Shown in pieces: positions 1 through 9,632 of a stretch of DNA of 64,000 nt; positions within the stretch are counted from its first letter, which is position 1, and each line of letters begins with the position of its first letter. The stretch comes from an uncultured Alphaproteobacteria bacterium (GTDB lineage: Bacteria; Pseudomonadota; Alphaproteobacteria; Micropepsales; Micropepsaceae): positions 62,001 to 126,000 of the forward strand of contig CADEFU010000004.1 in assembly GCA_902826695.1 (NCBI GenBank), read 5' to 3'. The notes under the pieces are model-generated. The model was not told where the DNA came from and searched no databases. It saw nothing but the letters and a program-made list of their open reading frames with translations. Both the position numbers and the translations under genes were made by a program.

Positions 1-716
1 TCGAAAGCGCGTTCGCGGCTCACACCGCCGTCGGGAACTATGCCTTCGCCATGGGCGTGATCGCGGCCGCGATGACGTCGTTCTACTCCTGGCGCCTGAT
101 TTTCATGACATTCGACGGCAAACACCGCGGCGACCATCACGTTCTCGACCACGCACACGAGTCGCCGCCAGTGATGCTGGTTCCGCTGATCCTGCTCGCC
201 GCAGGCGCCGTCATCGCCGGCTTTGCGTTTAAGGAGCTCTTCATCGGCCACGAGCACAAGGAGTTCTGGGGCGCGGCCATCGTGAACCTCCAAGCTCACA
301 CAGCCCTCGAAGGGGCTCACCACGTCCCGACCTGGGTGTTCTTCTCACCCGCCGCCGCGATGATCTTGGGACTGCTGATCGCCTACGTCTACTACATCGA
401 GTTCCCGGATCTGCCCGCCCGCATGGCTGCGCGCCAAGGCATCGTCTACCAATTCTTCTATAACAAATGGTACTTCGACGAGATCTACGACTTCTTGTTC
501 GTCCGTCCTGCAATGCGCCTCGGCCACTTCCTGTGGAAGTTCGGCGACGGCAAGGTGATCGACGGCTTCGGTCCCGACGGTGTTGCCGCCGTCGTGTCTG
601 ACTGGACCAAGTCGATAGTTCGCCTGCAGACCGGTTACGTCTACCACTATGCCTTCGCGATGCTGATCGGCGTCGTCTTGGTCGCGACCTGGTTCGTGGC
701 GGGAGGCGCGAAATGA
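1..716 (+). CDS. nuoL: NADH-quinone oxidoreductase subunit L, C-terminal part (5' partial)
   Basis: This is the C-terminal third of the antiporter-like, proton-pumping subunit L of complex I, an inner-membrane protein. The frame is open from the left edge (first full codon at 3), so the start lies outside; about 237 of the usual 600-plus residues are present. It shows a SWRLIFMTF segment, a His-rich loop, a hydrophobic stretch ([17 protein letters not shown]), another near [15 protein letters not shown], the [10 protein letters not shown] motif typical of NuoL C-termini, and a last membrane helix. Its stop overlaps the nuoM start (ATGA), as in many nuo operons. The family call is secure; the internal ATG at 51 is not the gene start. 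Confidence 0.95.
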   Translation, partial: ESAFAAHTAVGNYAFAMGVIAAAMTSFYSWRLIFMTFDGKHRGDHHVLDHAHESPPVMLVPLILLAAGAVIAGFAFKELFIGHEHKEFWGAAIVNLQAHTALEGAHHVPTWVFFSPAAAMILGLLIAYVYYIEFPDLPARMAARQGIVYQFFYNKWYFDEIYDFLFVRPAMRLGHFLWKFGDGKVIDGFGPDGVAAVVSDWTKSIVRLQTGYVYHYAFAMLIGVVLVATWFVAGGAK

Positions 717-2218
717 GCGTGATCCTGTCCCTCACGACGTTCCTGCCGCTCATCGGCGTCGCCATGATTTTGCTCATGGCGCGCGGTCCCGCGGGCGACA
801 TGTTGACCAAACAGATCGCACTTTGGACGACGCTGATCACGTTCGGGTGTTCGCTCTACGCCTGGTCGCTGTTCGACCCGTCGCTCAAGTCGTTCCAACT
901 CGTCGAAAACCACGCGTGGCTCGGTGGCTCGATCCGCTACCACCTCGGCGTCGACGGCATCTCGCTCCCATTCGTGATCTTGACCGCCTTCTTGATGCCG
1001 CTCTGCATCCTGGCGAGTTGGACGTCGATCGAAACACGCATCAAGGAATACATGATTGCGTTCCTGGTGCTCGAGACGCTGATGATCGGCGTGTTCGTCG
1101 CGCTCGACATGGTGCTCTTCTACCTGTTCTTCGAGGCCGGCCTGATCCCGATGTTCTTGATCATCGGAATCTGGGGCGGCGCCAGGCGCGTCTACGCGTC
1201 ATTCAAGTTCTTCCTCTACACGCTGCTCGGTTCCGTGCTCATGCTCATCGCCATCATGGCGATGTACGTGACGGCCGGCACCACCGACATCGTCGTGCTG
1301 CTTGAGCATGACTTCCCACGCGACATGCAGATGTGGCTGTTCCTGGCCTTCCTCGCCTCCTTCGCGGTGAAGCTCCCGATGTGGCCGGTCCACACCTGGC
1401 TCCCCGATGCCCACGTCGAAGCGCCGACCGCAGGTTCCGTCATCCTTGCCGGCATCCTCTTGAAGATGGGCGGATACGGCTTCCTGCGCTTCTCGTTGCC
1501 GATGTTCCCGGACGCCAGCGTTTACTTCGCGCCGATGATGTTCGCGCTCTCCGTGATCGCGATCGTCTACACGTCGCTCGTGGCGCTCATGCAGGAAGAC
1601 ATCAAAAAGCTGATCGCCTATTCGTCCGTTGCCCACATGGGTTTCGTGACGCTGGGCCTCTTCGCCCTGAACCGCCAAGGCGTCGATGGCGCGGTGGTGC
1701 AAATGATCAGCCACGGCTTTGTTTCTGCCGCGCTCTTCCTCTGCGTCGGCGTCGTCTACGACCGCATGCACACGCGCGAGATCGCGGCCTATGGCGGTCT
1801 CGTCAACCGAATGCCGATCTACGCCGCCGTCTTCATGGTCTTCACGATGGCAAACGTCGGTCTCCCCGGCACCAGCGGCTTCGTCGGCGAGTTTCTGTCG
1901 CTGGTCGGTGTTTACAAGGCGAATTCGACGGTCGCGATCATCGCGACCACCGGCGTGATCTTGAGTGCGGGCTACGCGCTCTGGCTCTACCGTCGCGTCG
2001 TGTTCGGCGAATTGGAAAAGAAATCGCTCGCAGACATCGAAGACATGAACGGTCGCGAGATCATCGTGCTCGCACCGCTGGTCGCCGCGACGCTCTTCTT
2101 CGGCTTTTACCCAAAGCCCATCTTCGACATGACGGGCACGTCTGTCGAAGCAACGCTGGAAAACATTCAAGGTAAGCTGCAGGCGGCTGAGACAGCCCCG
2201 ACGGAGCCCACCCCATGA
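713..2218 (+). CDS. nuoM: NADH-quinone oxidoreductase subunit M
   Basis: Antiporter-like membrane subunit M of complex I, 501 residues, the usual length. The protein is hydrophobic throughout. It carries the conserved core of the proton_antipo_M family: [18 protein letters not shown] near residue 140, [20 protein letters not shown] near 220, and [14 protein letters not shown] near 300, with the Lys, Glu and His residues used for proton transfer. It overlaps nuoL by ATGA upstream and nuoN by ATGA downstream, so the three subunits are probably translationally coupled in one operon. Nothing is missing or unusual. Confidence 0.97.
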   Translation: MSVILSLTTFLPLIGVAMILLMARGPAGDMLTKQIALWTTLITFGCSLYAWSLFDPSLKSFQLVENHAWLGGSIRYHLGVDGISLPFVILTAFLMPLCILASWTSIETRIKEYMIAFLVLETLMIGVFVALDMVLFYLFFEAGLIPMFLIIGIWGGARRVYASFKFFLYTLLGSVLMLIAIMAMYVTAGTTDIVVLLEHDFPRDMQMWLFLAFLASFAVKLPMWPVHTWLPDAHVEAPTAGSVILAGILLKMGGYGFLRFSLPMFPDASVYFAPMMFALSVIAIVYTSLVALMQEDIKKLIAYSSVAHMGFVTLGLFALNRQGVDGAVVQMISHGFVSAALFLCVGVVYDRMHTREIAAYGGLVNRMPIYAAVFMVFTMANVGLPGTSGFVGEFLSLVGVYKANSTVAIIATTGVILSAGYALWLYRRVVFGELEKKSLADIEDMNGREIIVLAPLVAATLFFGFYPKPIFDMTGTSVEATLENIQGKLQAAETAPTEPTP

Positions 2219-3690
2219 GCGCCGCGGTAGATATGGTTCAATTCAACGCCGACATCGTCACCATGATGCCGGAGATCGTTCTCGGTTGCGGCGCCATGCT
2301 GCTCCTGCTCCTGGGCGTTTTCGCGGGCGACAAGCACTCCCGAGCGGTCACCGTCGGTTGTGTGATCCTGCTTCTGGTAACCGCCGTCCTCGTCGTGGGC
2401 GGCCCCGACGCACGCACCCTTGCCTTTGGTGGCACGGTCGTCGTCGACGGCTTTTCCCGCTTTACAAAGCTCCTGGTGCTCGCTGGCTCCGCTATCGCGA
2501 TGCTGATGTCGCTCGACTACCTGCGCGACGAAAAGCTCACCCGCTTCGAGTACCCGCTGCTCGTGTCGTTGGCGACGCTCGGCATGATGCTGATGATCTC
2601 GGCAAACGACCTCATAGTGCTCTACGTGGGCCTGGAGTTGCAGAGCCTCGCGCTCTACGTCCTCGCCTCGTTCGCCCGCGACAATGCGCGTTCGACCGAA
2701 GCCGGGCTCAAGTACTTCGTCCTGGGCGCGCTCTCGTCGGGCATGCTGCTCTACGGCGCGAGCCTGCTCTACGGCTTCACCGGAACGACCACATTTGAAG
2801 GCATCGCGGCCGCGCTTACGCGCGACGGCGCGGGCGTTGGCGTGAAACTCGGTGCAGCGTTCGTGCTCGCGGGCCTTGCGTTCAAGATCTCGGCCGTCCC
2901 GTTCCATATGTGGACGCCTGACGTTTACGAAGGCGCACCCACGCCCGTTACCGCATTTTTCGCCGCCGCTCCAAAGATCGCGGCCATGTCCCTGATCGCG
3001 CGCTTCATCTTCGGCGCGCTCGGGCCAGCCGAGGGCGTATGGCTGCAAATCATCGCCCCCGTTGCCGTTGCATCGATGGTTTGGGGCGCTCTGGCGGCGA
3101 TCGGACAGACGAACATCAAGCGTCTGATGGCCTACTCCTCGATCAGCCACATGGGCTACGCGCTCACTGGCTTCGTCGCGGGCAGCCAGGAGGGCGTCTA
3201 CGGCGTTCTCGTCTATCTCGTCATCTACCTCGCGATGACCGTCGGCACGTTCGTCTGCATCTTGCTGATGCGCCGCAACGGCGAAGCGGTCGAGAACGTC
3301 TCAGATCTCGCAGGCCTCTCCGATCGCGACCCGACGACGGCGTATCTGCTAGCGATCCTGATGTTCAGCTTGATCGGTATCCCGCCGCTCGCTGGCTTCT
3401 TCGGCAAGTGGTATGTGTTCCTGGCGCTCATCCATTCCGCCGCCGAACACCCGTGGATGTACACGGTCGCGATCGTGGGCCTCATCACCAGCGTTATCGG
3501 CGCCTACTACTATCTGAACATCGTCCGCGTGATGTTCTTCGACAAACCGGCGGCGAAGTTCGAAAAGCCTTTGGGCCTCGTGAACTCGGCCCTGCTGGGC
3601 GCCTCCGGTGCGTTCGTCATCGGCTCCGTCGTGGTCTTGGCCCCGTTGATCGACGCCGCGTCGGCTGCCGCCAAAAGCCTGTTCCCGTAA
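2215..3690 (+). CDS. nuoN: NADH-quinone oxidoreductase subunit N
   Basis: Third antiporter-like membrane subunit of complex I, 491 residues. It begins with a periplasmic-side N-terminal helix, then has the family motifs [16 protein letters not shown] near residue 140, [21 protein letters not shown] near 225 (invariant Lys and His), and [16 protein letters not shown] near 302. It is the last gene of the nuo operon here. The start overlaps the nuoM stop (ATGA), and birA follows after a single base, so biotin ligase and its followers may be carried on the same transcript. Confidence 0.97.
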   Translation: MSAAVDMVQFNADIVTMMPEIVLGCGAMLLLLLGVFAGDKHSRAVTVGCVILLLVTAVLVVGGPDARTLAFGGTVVVDGFSRFTKLLVLAGSAIAMLMSLDYLRDEKLTRFEYPLLVSLATLGMMLMISANDLIVLYVGLELQSLALYVLASFARDNARSTEAGLKYFVLGALSSGMLLYGASLLYGFTGTTTFEGIAAALTRDGAGVGVKLGAAFVLAGLAFKISAVPFHMWTPDVYEGAPTPVTAFFAAAPKIAAMSLIARFIFGALGPAEGVWLQIIAPVAVASMVWGALAAIGQTNIKRLMAYSSISHMGYALTGFVAGSQEGVYGVLVYLVIYLAMTVGTFVCILLMRRNGEAVENVSDLAGLSDRDPTTAYLLAILMFSLIGIPPLAGFFGKWYVFLALIHSAAEHPWMYTVAIVGLITSVIGAYYYLNIVRVMFFDKPAAKFEKPLGLVNSALLGASGAFVIGSVVVLAPLIDAASAAAKSLFP

Positions 3691-3691
3691 C

Positions 3692-4441
3692 ATGATGGCC
3701 CCCCGCGTCCCGGCGGGCTATTCGGTCGCGAGCTTCGACACGCTCGACTCGACGAACGAGGAAGCGCGCCGCCGCGCGAGCGCGGGCGAACGCGGCCCGC
3801 TGTGGATATGGGCGAAACACCAAACAGCCGGTCGAGGGCGACGGGGCAGGGAATGGGAGTCGCCCGAAGGCAATCTCATGACGACGCTGCTTTTGGCGCC
3901 GGGCGTCACGGCTCCCGACGCTGCGCGCCTTTCCTTCGTCGCGGCTCTCGCCGTCCACGACCTCGCCGCCACCTATGCGTCGCGCAGTGCCGTCCGCGTA
4001 AAGTGGCCGAATGACATTCTGATCGACGGCAAGAAGGCTGCCGGCATTCTGCTTGAGTCCTCAGGCGACGCAGGCGTCGATGTGCTCCCCTGGGTCGCGG
4101 TCGGAATTGGGGTTAACCTGGTTCACGCCCCTACGGCGGCGCTTCACCCCGCCACGTTTATCGGCGCGCATGGCGCCGCGCCCAGCCCTGCCGAAGCGCT
4201 CGCCGCGCTTGCGGAAGCCTGGGAAACACGGTTTCGTGTCTGGCGCGTCAGCGGCTTTGCGGCGATCCGCGAAGACTGGCTCGCGATTGCGGCGGGCCTC
4301 GGCCAGCCGATCGAAGTGCGCTTGTCCGGCGAAACACTGAAGGGCCGCTTCGAAACGCTTATGCCGGACGGCGCTCTAAGTTTGCTGCTGCCCGATGGTA
4401 CGCGGCGGGCGATAACAGCAGGAGAGGTGTTCTTTGCCTAA
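3692..4441 (+). CDS. birA: Biotin--[acetyl-CoA-carboxylase] ligase, monofunctional
   Basis: Cytoplasmic enzyme that activates biotin with ATP and transfers it to the biotin carboxyl carrier protein, so it supports fatty acid synthesis. At 249 residues it has the catalytic and C-terminal domains but no N-terminal helix-turn-helix, so it is the non-regulatory class I type, as expected in Alphaproteobacteria. Visible motifs: LDSTNEEARR near residue 16, the biotin/ATP loop GRGRRGREW near 47, and KWPNDILIDGKKAAGILLES near 103 with the catalytic Lys. Two ATGs in a row (3692, 3695) are possible starts. Its end overlaps coaX by 8 bases. Confidence 0.93.
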   Translation: MMAPRVPAGYSVASFDTLDSTNEEARRRASAGERGPLWIWAKHQTAGRGRRGREWESPEGNLMTTLLLAPGVTAPDAARLSFVAALAVHDLAATYASRSAVRVKWPNDILIDGKKAAGILLESSGDAGVDVLPWVAVGIGVNLVHAPTAALHPATFIGAHGAAPSPAEALAALAEAWETRFRVWRVSGFAAIREDWLAIAAGLGQPIEVRLSGETLKGRFETLMPDGALSLLLPDGTRRAITAGEVFFA

Positions 4442-5243
4442 GGACGGAATGCTGCTGGCGATCGATGCGGGCAACACGAACATCGTCTTCGCCGTCCACG
4501 ACGGCAAGGAGATCCGCGCACAGTATCGCGCAGCCTCGAAAGATGGGCGCACAGCCGACGAGTACTACGTCTGGCTGGTGCAGCTTCTGCAACTCGAAGG
4601 CATCAAGACCTCGCAGATCGGTGCCGCGATCGTGGCGACCGTCGTGCCTCAAACGCTGTTCCCTCTGCGTCGTCTTTGCGCGAAATACTTCAATCGCGAG
4701 GCGCTTGTCGTCGGCGACCCGGCAGTGGACCTCGGCATCGCGATCAACGTGGACCGTCCGCACGCCGTCGGTGCCGACCGCATCGTCAATGCGATCGCCG
4801 GCTACAAAGATTACGGCGGCGACCTGATCTTGATCGACTTTGGTACCGCCACCACGTTCGACATCGTTGGCCCAAAGGGCAGCTACGAGGGCGGCGTCAT
4901 CGCCCCCGGCGTGAACCTTTCGATCGAAGCGCTTCACATGGCGGCGGCTCAGCTCCCGCGTATAGCCGTTGAGCGCCCGCAAGCCGTTATCGGCAAGGAC
5001 ACCGTGCCCGCGATGCAATCCGGCGTCTTTTGGGGCTACATCGCCATGATCGAAGGCATGGTCGCCCGTATCAGGGCCGAGTACGGTAAGCCGATGAAGG
5101 TAATCGGCACCGGCGGGCTCGCGCACCTGTTCCGCCACTCGACCACGGCGATCGAGCACGTCGACCATGACCTGACGATCCGCGGTCTGCACATGATCTA
5201 CGAGCGCAATAAGGCACTCGCGCACCGGCCAGCCGCCGAATGA
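4434..5243 (+). CDS. coaX: Type III pantothenate kinase
   Basis: Catalyses the first committed step of coenzyme A synthesis, phosphorylating pantothenate, in the cytoplasm. CoaX is an acetate-kinase/Hsp70-fold enzyme unrelated to CoaA. The sequence shows the N-terminal phosphate loop LLAIDAGNTNIVFAVHDG, the substrate region GADRIVNAIAGY, the DFGTATTFD motif near residue 137, GGVIAPG and GTGGLA. I chose the TTG start at 4434 because GGAGAGG at 4421-4427 lies 6 bases before it, inside the end of birA; the ATG at 4449 is the alternative. The stop overlaps the next start (ATGA). Confidence 0.94.
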   Translation: MPKDGMLLAIDAGNTNIVFAVHDGKEIRAQYRAASKDGRTADEYYVWLVQLLQLEGIKTSQIGAAIVATVVPQTLFPLRRLCAKYFNREALVVGDPAVDLGIAINVDRPHAVGADRIVNAIAGYKDYGGDLILIDFGTATTFDIVGPKGSYEGGVIAPGVNLSIEALHMAAAQLPRIAVERPQAVIGKDTVPAMQSGVFWGYIAMIEGMVARIRAEYGKPMKVIGTGGLAHLFRHSTTAIEHVDHDLTIRGLHMIYERNKALAHRPAAE

Positions 5244-6904
5244 CAAAGAAAGCGCTCGGCGCCAACGACGAACTGGTCTTCGTGCCCTTAGGCGGCGCGG
5301 GCGAGATCGGTATGAACTTGAACCTCTACGGTTTCGGGCCGCCGACGAAGCGCCAGTGGATCATGATCGACCTTGGCGTGACCTTCGGCGGCGACGATAC
5401 GCCTGGCGTTGACGTGATCATGCCGGACCCAGGCTTCATCGAAGAACACCGCAGAAACCTGCTGGGAATCGTGCTCACCCACGCGCACGAGGATCACATC
5501 GGGGCCGTCGGTCACCTCTGGCCACGTCTGAAAGTGCCGGTCTATGCCACGCCATTCACCGCCGCGCTCGTGCGCGGGAAGCTGGAAGAAGAAGGCATCC
5601 TCGACGAAGTGCCGCTTCACGTCATTCCGCTTGGCGGCGAACTGAAACTCGGTCCTTTTCAACTCGAGTTCATCGACATTACCCATTCGATCCCCGAGCC
5701 AAACTGCATTGCGATCCGAACCCCGCTCGGCACCGTGCTCCACACCGGCGACTGGAAGATCGACCCGAAGCCGGTCGTGGGACGCAAAACCGACATCGAC
5801 GCACTCCGCAAACTGGGCGACGAAGGCGTCCTCGCCACGATCTGCGACTCGACCAACGTCTTCGTCCCCGGCCGCTCCGGCTCCGAAGCCGATGTTGGCA
5901 CGCGCCTCGAATCCGTCATCGCGTCGTGCAAGGGCAGGGTGGCTGTCACCGCCTTCGCCTCGAACGTCGCGCGCATGCAATCCGTGGTCCGCGCCGCACA
6001 GAAGGCGGGCCGCCACGTCGCTCTTGTCGGCCGCTCCATGCACAAAATCGCAAATGCGGCGATCGAGACCGGCTACCTCAAAGACATGCCTTCGTTGATC
6101 GACGAGGAAACGGCTTCGGATTTACCCCCGCACAAAGTGCTCTACCTCTGCACCGGCAGCCAGGGTGAGCCGCGCGCCGCGCTCTCGCGCATCGCCCAGG
6201 GCGAACACCACCACGTGACGCTGGGCCCGGGCGATACGGTGATCTTCTCCTCGCGCGTTATCCCGGGCAACGAGCGGCCGATCCACCAGCTCCACAACGA
6301 TCTCGCGATGCGCGGTGTCGAGGTGATTTCGGCCGAAGACCACGACGTTCATGTCTCCGGCCACCCCGCACGCGACGAACTCGCGGACATGTACGGCTGG
6401 CTCCGCCCGCGTATCGCGGTACCGGTCCACGGCGAAGAGCGTCACCTGATGGAACACGTGCGCCTTGCCAAGAGCCTGCAAATCCCGGAAGCGATCCACG
6501 CCCCGAACGGGTCGATCGTGCGCCTGGCCCCCGGCCCCGCCACGATCATCGACGAGGCCCCGTACGGCCGCCTCCACCTCGACGGCTCAGTCCTCACCAC
6601 AAGCAACGACGGCGCGCTCAAAGAACGCCGTGCGCTCGCGTTCGCCGGTTACGTGGCCGTGACCATCGTGCTCGACGGCCGCTCTCGCCCCGCGGCCGAC
6701 CCAGTTGTCGTCTGCGCGGGCCTACCTAAGGATGTAGTCGCTGCTGCCAAACAAGCTGCGGTCGATGCCCAAGACCGCCTGGGACGCCGTTTCGACGATG
6801 AGGCAAAGGCAGGCGAAGAAGTTCGCCGCGCTGTGCGCCGCGAGATTCAGGACGTCTGGGGCAAGAAGCCGGTCGTCAAGGTGGAGTTCGCGCGGCTCGA
6901 CTAA
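5240..6904 (+). CDS. rnj: Ribonuclease J
   Basis: Metallo-beta-lactamase/beta-CASP ribonuclease with endo- and 5'-exonuclease activity in RNA decay and rRNA processing. The 554 residues match the family. The zinc motif LTHAHEDHIGA gives H81, H83, D85 and H86. Further metal and core motifs follow: ITHSIPEPN, HTGDWKID, CDSTN, the beta-CASP region around AFASNVARMQSV, STGSQGEP-like CTGSQGEP, and VSGHPARDEL, VPVHGEERH. A C-terminal domain follows. It starts inside the coaX stop (ATGA). In many Alphaproteobacteria rnj is followed directly by mce; here 14 kb of other genes intervene. Confidence 0.95.
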   Translation: MTKKALGANDELVFVPLGGAGEIGMNLNLYGFGPPTKRQWIMIDLGVTFGGDDTPGVDVIMPDPGFIEEHRRNLLGIVLTHAHEDHIGAVGHLWPRLKVPVYATPFTAALVRGKLEEEGILDEVPLHVIPLGGELKLGPFQLEFIDITHSIPEPNCIAIRTPLGTVLHTGDWKIDPKPVVGRKTDIDALRKLGDEGVLATICDSTNVFVPGRSGSEADVGTRLESVIASCKGRVAVTAFASNVARMQSVVRAAQKAGRHVALVGRSMHKIANAAIETGYLKDMPSLIDEETASDLPPHKVLYLCTGSQGEPRAALSRIAQGEHHHVTLGPGDTVIFSSRVIPGNERPIHQLHNDLAMRGVEVISAEDHDVHVSGHPARDELADMYGWLRPRIAVPVHGEERHLMEHVRLAKSLQIPEAIHAPNGSIVRLAPGPATIIDEAPYGRLHLDGSVLTTSNDGALKERRALAFAGYVAVTIVLDGRSRPAADPVVVCAGLPKDVVAAAKQAAVDAQDRLGRRFDDEAKAGEEVRRAVRREIQDVWGKKPVVKVEFARLD

Positions 6905-7261
6905 CCGGCCCCAGCGCCTCTCACGGGCGTTGTGACGCCGCCCCCCAGCGCCGCTTCAACAAGCTATGCAGGTGGCTTTGGCCTAGAACGCATGGGCAAA
7001 CCCGCACTGCCATCCCCGGTAAGGAACGATGCCTGTCACATCACCCAGAATTGGCCGTTCATACTCGCGCATTTGCCAAGGCGACAGAGACGGTGGAGTG
7101 GAGCGACTATGCGGGCGGCAAGCTTACCCCGGCAGCGGCCGAATAGGATACATCGTGCAGGTGTGCGCGTGATTCTCACCACTAGCAGATGGTCGAAGCG
7201 GCCTCGCGCGGGCGCTATCGTTGCGACGGCCGGGGCCACTTTGCCGGATGCAGGGACAAGA
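6905..7261. other. Gene-free interval after rnj
   Basis: 357 bases without a convincing gene. The frame of the following gene is open upstream to 6932, but that extension is Pro/Arg-rich and low in coding character, while a clear signal peptide begins at 7262. A short GGCGT-N4-ACGCC hairpin sits at 6926-6939 with no T-run. I see no convincing promoter, tRNA or known leader. The promoter of the 7262 gene presumably lies here. Confidence 0.5.
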
Positions 7262-8380
7262 ATGAGTGCATTGAGAATTTCGCGTCTCGCACTGGCGATC
7301 GGTGTCGCCTGCGGTGTCACTGTAATCCCCGCGCAAGCCGCAGGCCCGGTCGCCCTCACACCGCAAGGCGGTGACAACTCGATCTGCGGCAGCGGCGGTG
7401 CCATTCCCGGCTTCGTCGCGGCGGCCGCCAAGAGTAAGCCTGCGCCGATGTTTCCCGAATTCGATGTCACCCACGACAGCGAAGGTTGGGTGCGCATCGG
7501 ATTCACGATCGATTCCGACGGCGACACGCGTGACATCGTCATCCTCGATCGCGTCGGCTCGAAGCGCATGATCTCTGCAGCCATCAGCGCGATCCGCAAA
7601 TGGGACTACAAACCCGCCACAGTGAACGGCCAGCCTGCGGATCAGTACGGCAACACCGTCGAAATTCTCTACGCGCTTCAGAACGGACAGGCGCGCGCGG
7701 TGCACCCAAACGTGATCGAACTTTACGATCGCGGTCGCACGCTCGTTGCCGGCGGCAAATTCGCCGAAGGCATCGCCGTCCTGGAGAGCGCGCGCGACGG
7801 GCAGCTAAATCTCTTCGAGCAGGCGATGATCTCGTTCGCGCTCGCCTACGCCTACAATCAGTCCGGAAATCCGTCGCGCGCGCTGCCCTACATCCGCCAC
7901 GCGATGATCGAGGATGGGGCTTACTTGGAAAAGCGGATCTTGAATCCCGCCAAGCGCCTTCGCATCCGTTTGGAAGCTCTGTCGGGGAACCTGCACTATG
8001 TTGCGTGCGCGCCCTCGCTTGCCGCGACCGACGACTTCGATCCAAAGGGTACCGATCGCGCCGATCTTTTGCGCCTGATTGCGAATGCCGCCGGCACGCT
8101 GAAGAGCAAAGCACCACTGTCCCAGCCTGGCAAACTTGAACGCGCCGGCGACGACGACGATGACATCGCGGTCTGGGAACACCCGTTAAGCCGCCCGAAG
8201 TTCACGTTCACGTCGGTCAACGGAACGCTTTCAAAGCTGCGCGTGAACTGCGTTGTCCACCTGGTCGAGGACACGGCAAAGCCCTCGACCCAATGGACGC
8301 TACCCGACGCAACCGGCCCCTGCATTTTGCGCGTTTACGGTGAGGCCGGCACGTCCTTCAAACTCATCGAAGAGTGGTAG
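7262..8380 (+). CDS. Secreted protein with TonB-like C-terminal-type domain followed by TPR-like helices
   Basis: 372-residue exported protein of unknown exact role. Residues 1-27 form a signal peptide or N-terminal anchor ending in AQAAG. Residues about 62-139 resemble the TonB C-terminal fold (PEFDVTHDSEGWVRIGF, then AISAIRKWDYKPATVNGQP). Residues about 150-245 look like helical TPR repeats (YDRGRTLVAGGKFAEGIAVLE, SFALAYAYNQSGNPSRALPY). A C-terminal domain with an acidic run (GDDDDD) and two Cys residues follows. In true TonB the domain is at the C-terminus behind a Pro-rich spacer; that arrangement is absent here, so I would not call it an energy transducer. The start at 7262 was chosen because the signal peptide begins there. 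It converges on dps, with 2 bases between the stops. Confidence 0.7.
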   Translation: MSALRISRLALAIGVACGVTVIPAQAAGPVALTPQGGDNSICGSGGAIPGFVAAAAKSKPAPMFPEFDVTHDSEGWVRIGFTIDSDGDTRDIVILDRVGSKRMISAAISAIRKWDYKPATVNGQPADQYGNTVEILYALQNGQARAVHPNVIELYDRGRTLVAGGKFAEGIAVLESARDGQLNLFEQAMISFALAYAYNQSGNPSRALPYIRHAMIEDGAYLEKRILNPAKRLRIRLEALSGNLHYVACAPSLAATDDFDPKGTDRADLLRLIANAAGTLKSKAPLSQPGKLERAGDDDDDIAVWEHPLSRPKFTFTSVNGTLSKLRVNCVVHLVEDTAKPSTQWTLPDATGPCILRVYGEAGTSFKLIEEW

Positions 8381-8382
8381 GT

Positions 8383-8856
8383 CTATCGGCCTAGGATGCT
8401 GCGCAGCATCCAGGCCGTCTTCTCGTGTACCTGCAGCCGCTGCGTCAGGAGATCCATCGTCGGTTGATCGCCCGCCCGCTCAGCCGCAGGAAACGACTCG
8501 CGGCACGTTCGCGCCACCGTCTCGTGTCCCTTGAGCAAGTTCTCGATCATCGACGTTGCGGCCGGCACACTGGTGTCCTCTGTAATCGACGAGAGCTCTG
8601 CGAACGCCTTGTAGCCGCCAGGCGCGAAGTGTCCGAGCGAGCGAATACGCTCCGCGATCAAGTCGACCGAATTCCAAAGCTCCGTGTACTGCGTCATGAA
8701 CATGGCGTGCAGGTCGTTGAACTGCGGCCCCGTCACGTTCCAATGATAGTTGTGGGTCTTCAGGTACAGCGTGTACGTGTCGGCCAATACGCGAGACAGC
8801 CCGGCGGCGATGTCTTTGCGGGCGTCGGCGGGGATACCGATATCGATTGAAGTCAT
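8383..8856 (-). CDS. dps: Dps family ferritin-like DNA-binding/iron-storage protein
   Basis: 157-residue ferritin-like protein that assembles into dodecamers, oxidises and stores Fe(II), uses up hydrogen peroxide and often binds DNA. The Dps ferroxidase signature is visible: [17 protein letters not shown] (His and Asp ligands) followed by [12 protein letters not shown] (Asp, Glu). The N-terminus is short and not very basic, so DNA binding cannot be judged. A good ribosome binding site (GGAGG) precedes ATG 8856. The promoter is covered by an Irr/PerR-like palindrome (separate entry), which suggests iron or peroxide control. It is transcribed toward the 7262 gene and lies downstream of a GST gene on the same strand. 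Confidence 0.93.
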   Translation of the reverse strand: MTSIDIGIPADARKDIAAGLSRVLADTYTLYLKTHNYHWNVTGPQFNDLHAMFMTQYTELWNSVDLIAERIRSLGHFAPGGYKAFAELSSITEDTSVPAATSMIENLLKGHETVARTCRESFPAAERAGDQPTMDLLTQRLQVHEKTAWMLRSILGR

Positions 8857-8874
8857 TGCAACCTCCAGAGCATT

Positions 8875-8895
8875 AGATTAGAATAATTCTAATCT
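8875..8895. promoter_or_regulatory. Palindromic operator over the dps -10 box (Irr/PerR/Fur-superfamily type)
   Basis: A 21-base palindrome with two perfect 10-base arms (AGATTAGAAT and ATTCTAATCT) around a single central A. Its core TTAGAA-N3-TTCTAA matches the iron control element bound by Irr (TTTAGAA-N3-TTCTAAA). It also fits the 7-1-7 PerR box TTATAATNATTATAA at 13 of 15 positions. It completely covers the -10 hexamer, so a bound protein would repress. Which Fur-family member binds cannot be told from this window. Confidence 0.72.
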
Positions 8896-8914
8896 GAGAC
8901 ATTATGCGCGTCAA
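8886..8914 (-). promoter_or_regulatory. Sigma-70-type promoter of dps
   Basis: Read on the minus strand: TTGACG (8914-8909), a 17-base spacer, then TAGAAT (8891-8886). Each hexamer differs from consensus at one position, and the spacing is optimal. The -35 box overlaps the stop codon of the GST gene (8911-8913). The expected transcription start is near 8879, leaving a leader of about 25 bases to the dps ATG at 8856. Confidence 0.7.
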
Positions 8915-9540
8915 CGCCGGGTGAGTTCCAGGGGGCCGCCCTTCTCAAGGGCGCGCTTGTACGCTGGCCGCGCCCGAATGCGTGCAAGCAGACTCTGCAG
9001 CCGCGGATAGGGTGCCAAGCGACCGGACGTGTCCGCGACCTCGAGGATGAACGACATTTGGATGTCCGCGGCGGTCAGCGAGTCGCCAGCGAAATAGTCC
9101 CGTGTCGCGAGCGCGCCCTCCATATAGGCAAGATGATTGGCCATCTCGCCCTCGATCCGCGGCCTAAGCGGCGCGGCGCCTTCGCCAAGCAACCCCGCAT
9201 AGAGCCCGAGCAGGAACGGTAGCATCGCCGAACCCTCGGCGAAGTGCATCCAGTGCGTATGCTCCGCCCAGTTCGGCGCATCGTTGCTCGGCCAAAGCTT
9301 ACCCTTACCGTGCACCTTGGTCAGATACTCGATGATCGCCCCGGACTCCGCGACCACCCGGTCCCCATCGCTGATCACCGGTGACTTGCCGAGCGGATGC
9401 ACTTTCTTGAGTTCCGGCGGCGCCAGCCGCGTGGTCGCGTCACGCTTGTAGTGCACGATTTCGTAGGGGACGCCCAGCTCCTCAAGGAGCCACAGCACCC
9501 GGTGCGAGCGCGAATTGTTCAGGTGATGAACTGTGATCAT
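8911..9540 (-). CDS. Glutathione S-transferase family protein
   Basis: 209-residue cytosolic GST. The N-terminal thioredoxin-fold domain starts ITVHHLNNSRSHRVLWLLEELGV-like, with the Ser-containing active-site segment NNSRSH. It includes the cis-Pro segment GKSPVI and the glutathione contact VVAESGAIIEYL. The all-helical C-terminal domain carries the N-capping motif SLTAADIQMSF. The frame is open further upstream to 9657, but a start at 9540 puts the thioredoxin fold right at the N-terminus and has GAGG a few bases upstream. The substrate is unknown. It may form an operon with dps, although dps has its own promoter. Confidence 0.88.
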   Translation of the reverse strand: MITVHHLNNSRSHRVLWLLEELGVPYEIVHYKRDATTRLAPPELKKVHPLGKSPVISDGDRVVAESGAIIEYLTKVHGKGKLWPSNDAPNWAEHTHWMHFAEGSAMLPFLLGLYAGLLGEGAAPLRPRIEGEMANHLAYMEGALATRDYFAGDSLTAADIQMSFILEVADTSGRLAPYPRLQSLLARIRARPAYKRALEKGGPLELTRR

Positions 9541-9632
9541 GGAGCCTCTCATAGCGATCGCGCAGACTAGGCCGCTTGCCTGCCCACGAAAAGTCGGAAA
9601 TGCTGCGGCGTGAACCACATTGGATGCTGCCC

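Noticed and set aside
1199-2170. Long open frame on the minus strand inside nuoM (323 codons)
   Set aside because: Charged, low-complexity translation (His/Arg/Asp/Glu-rich), antisense to a clear complex I subunit; an effect of GC-rich third positions.
6932-7261. Upstream extension of the TonB-C/TPR gene
   Set aside because: The added 110 residues lack family or signal character, while a proper signal peptide starts at 7262.
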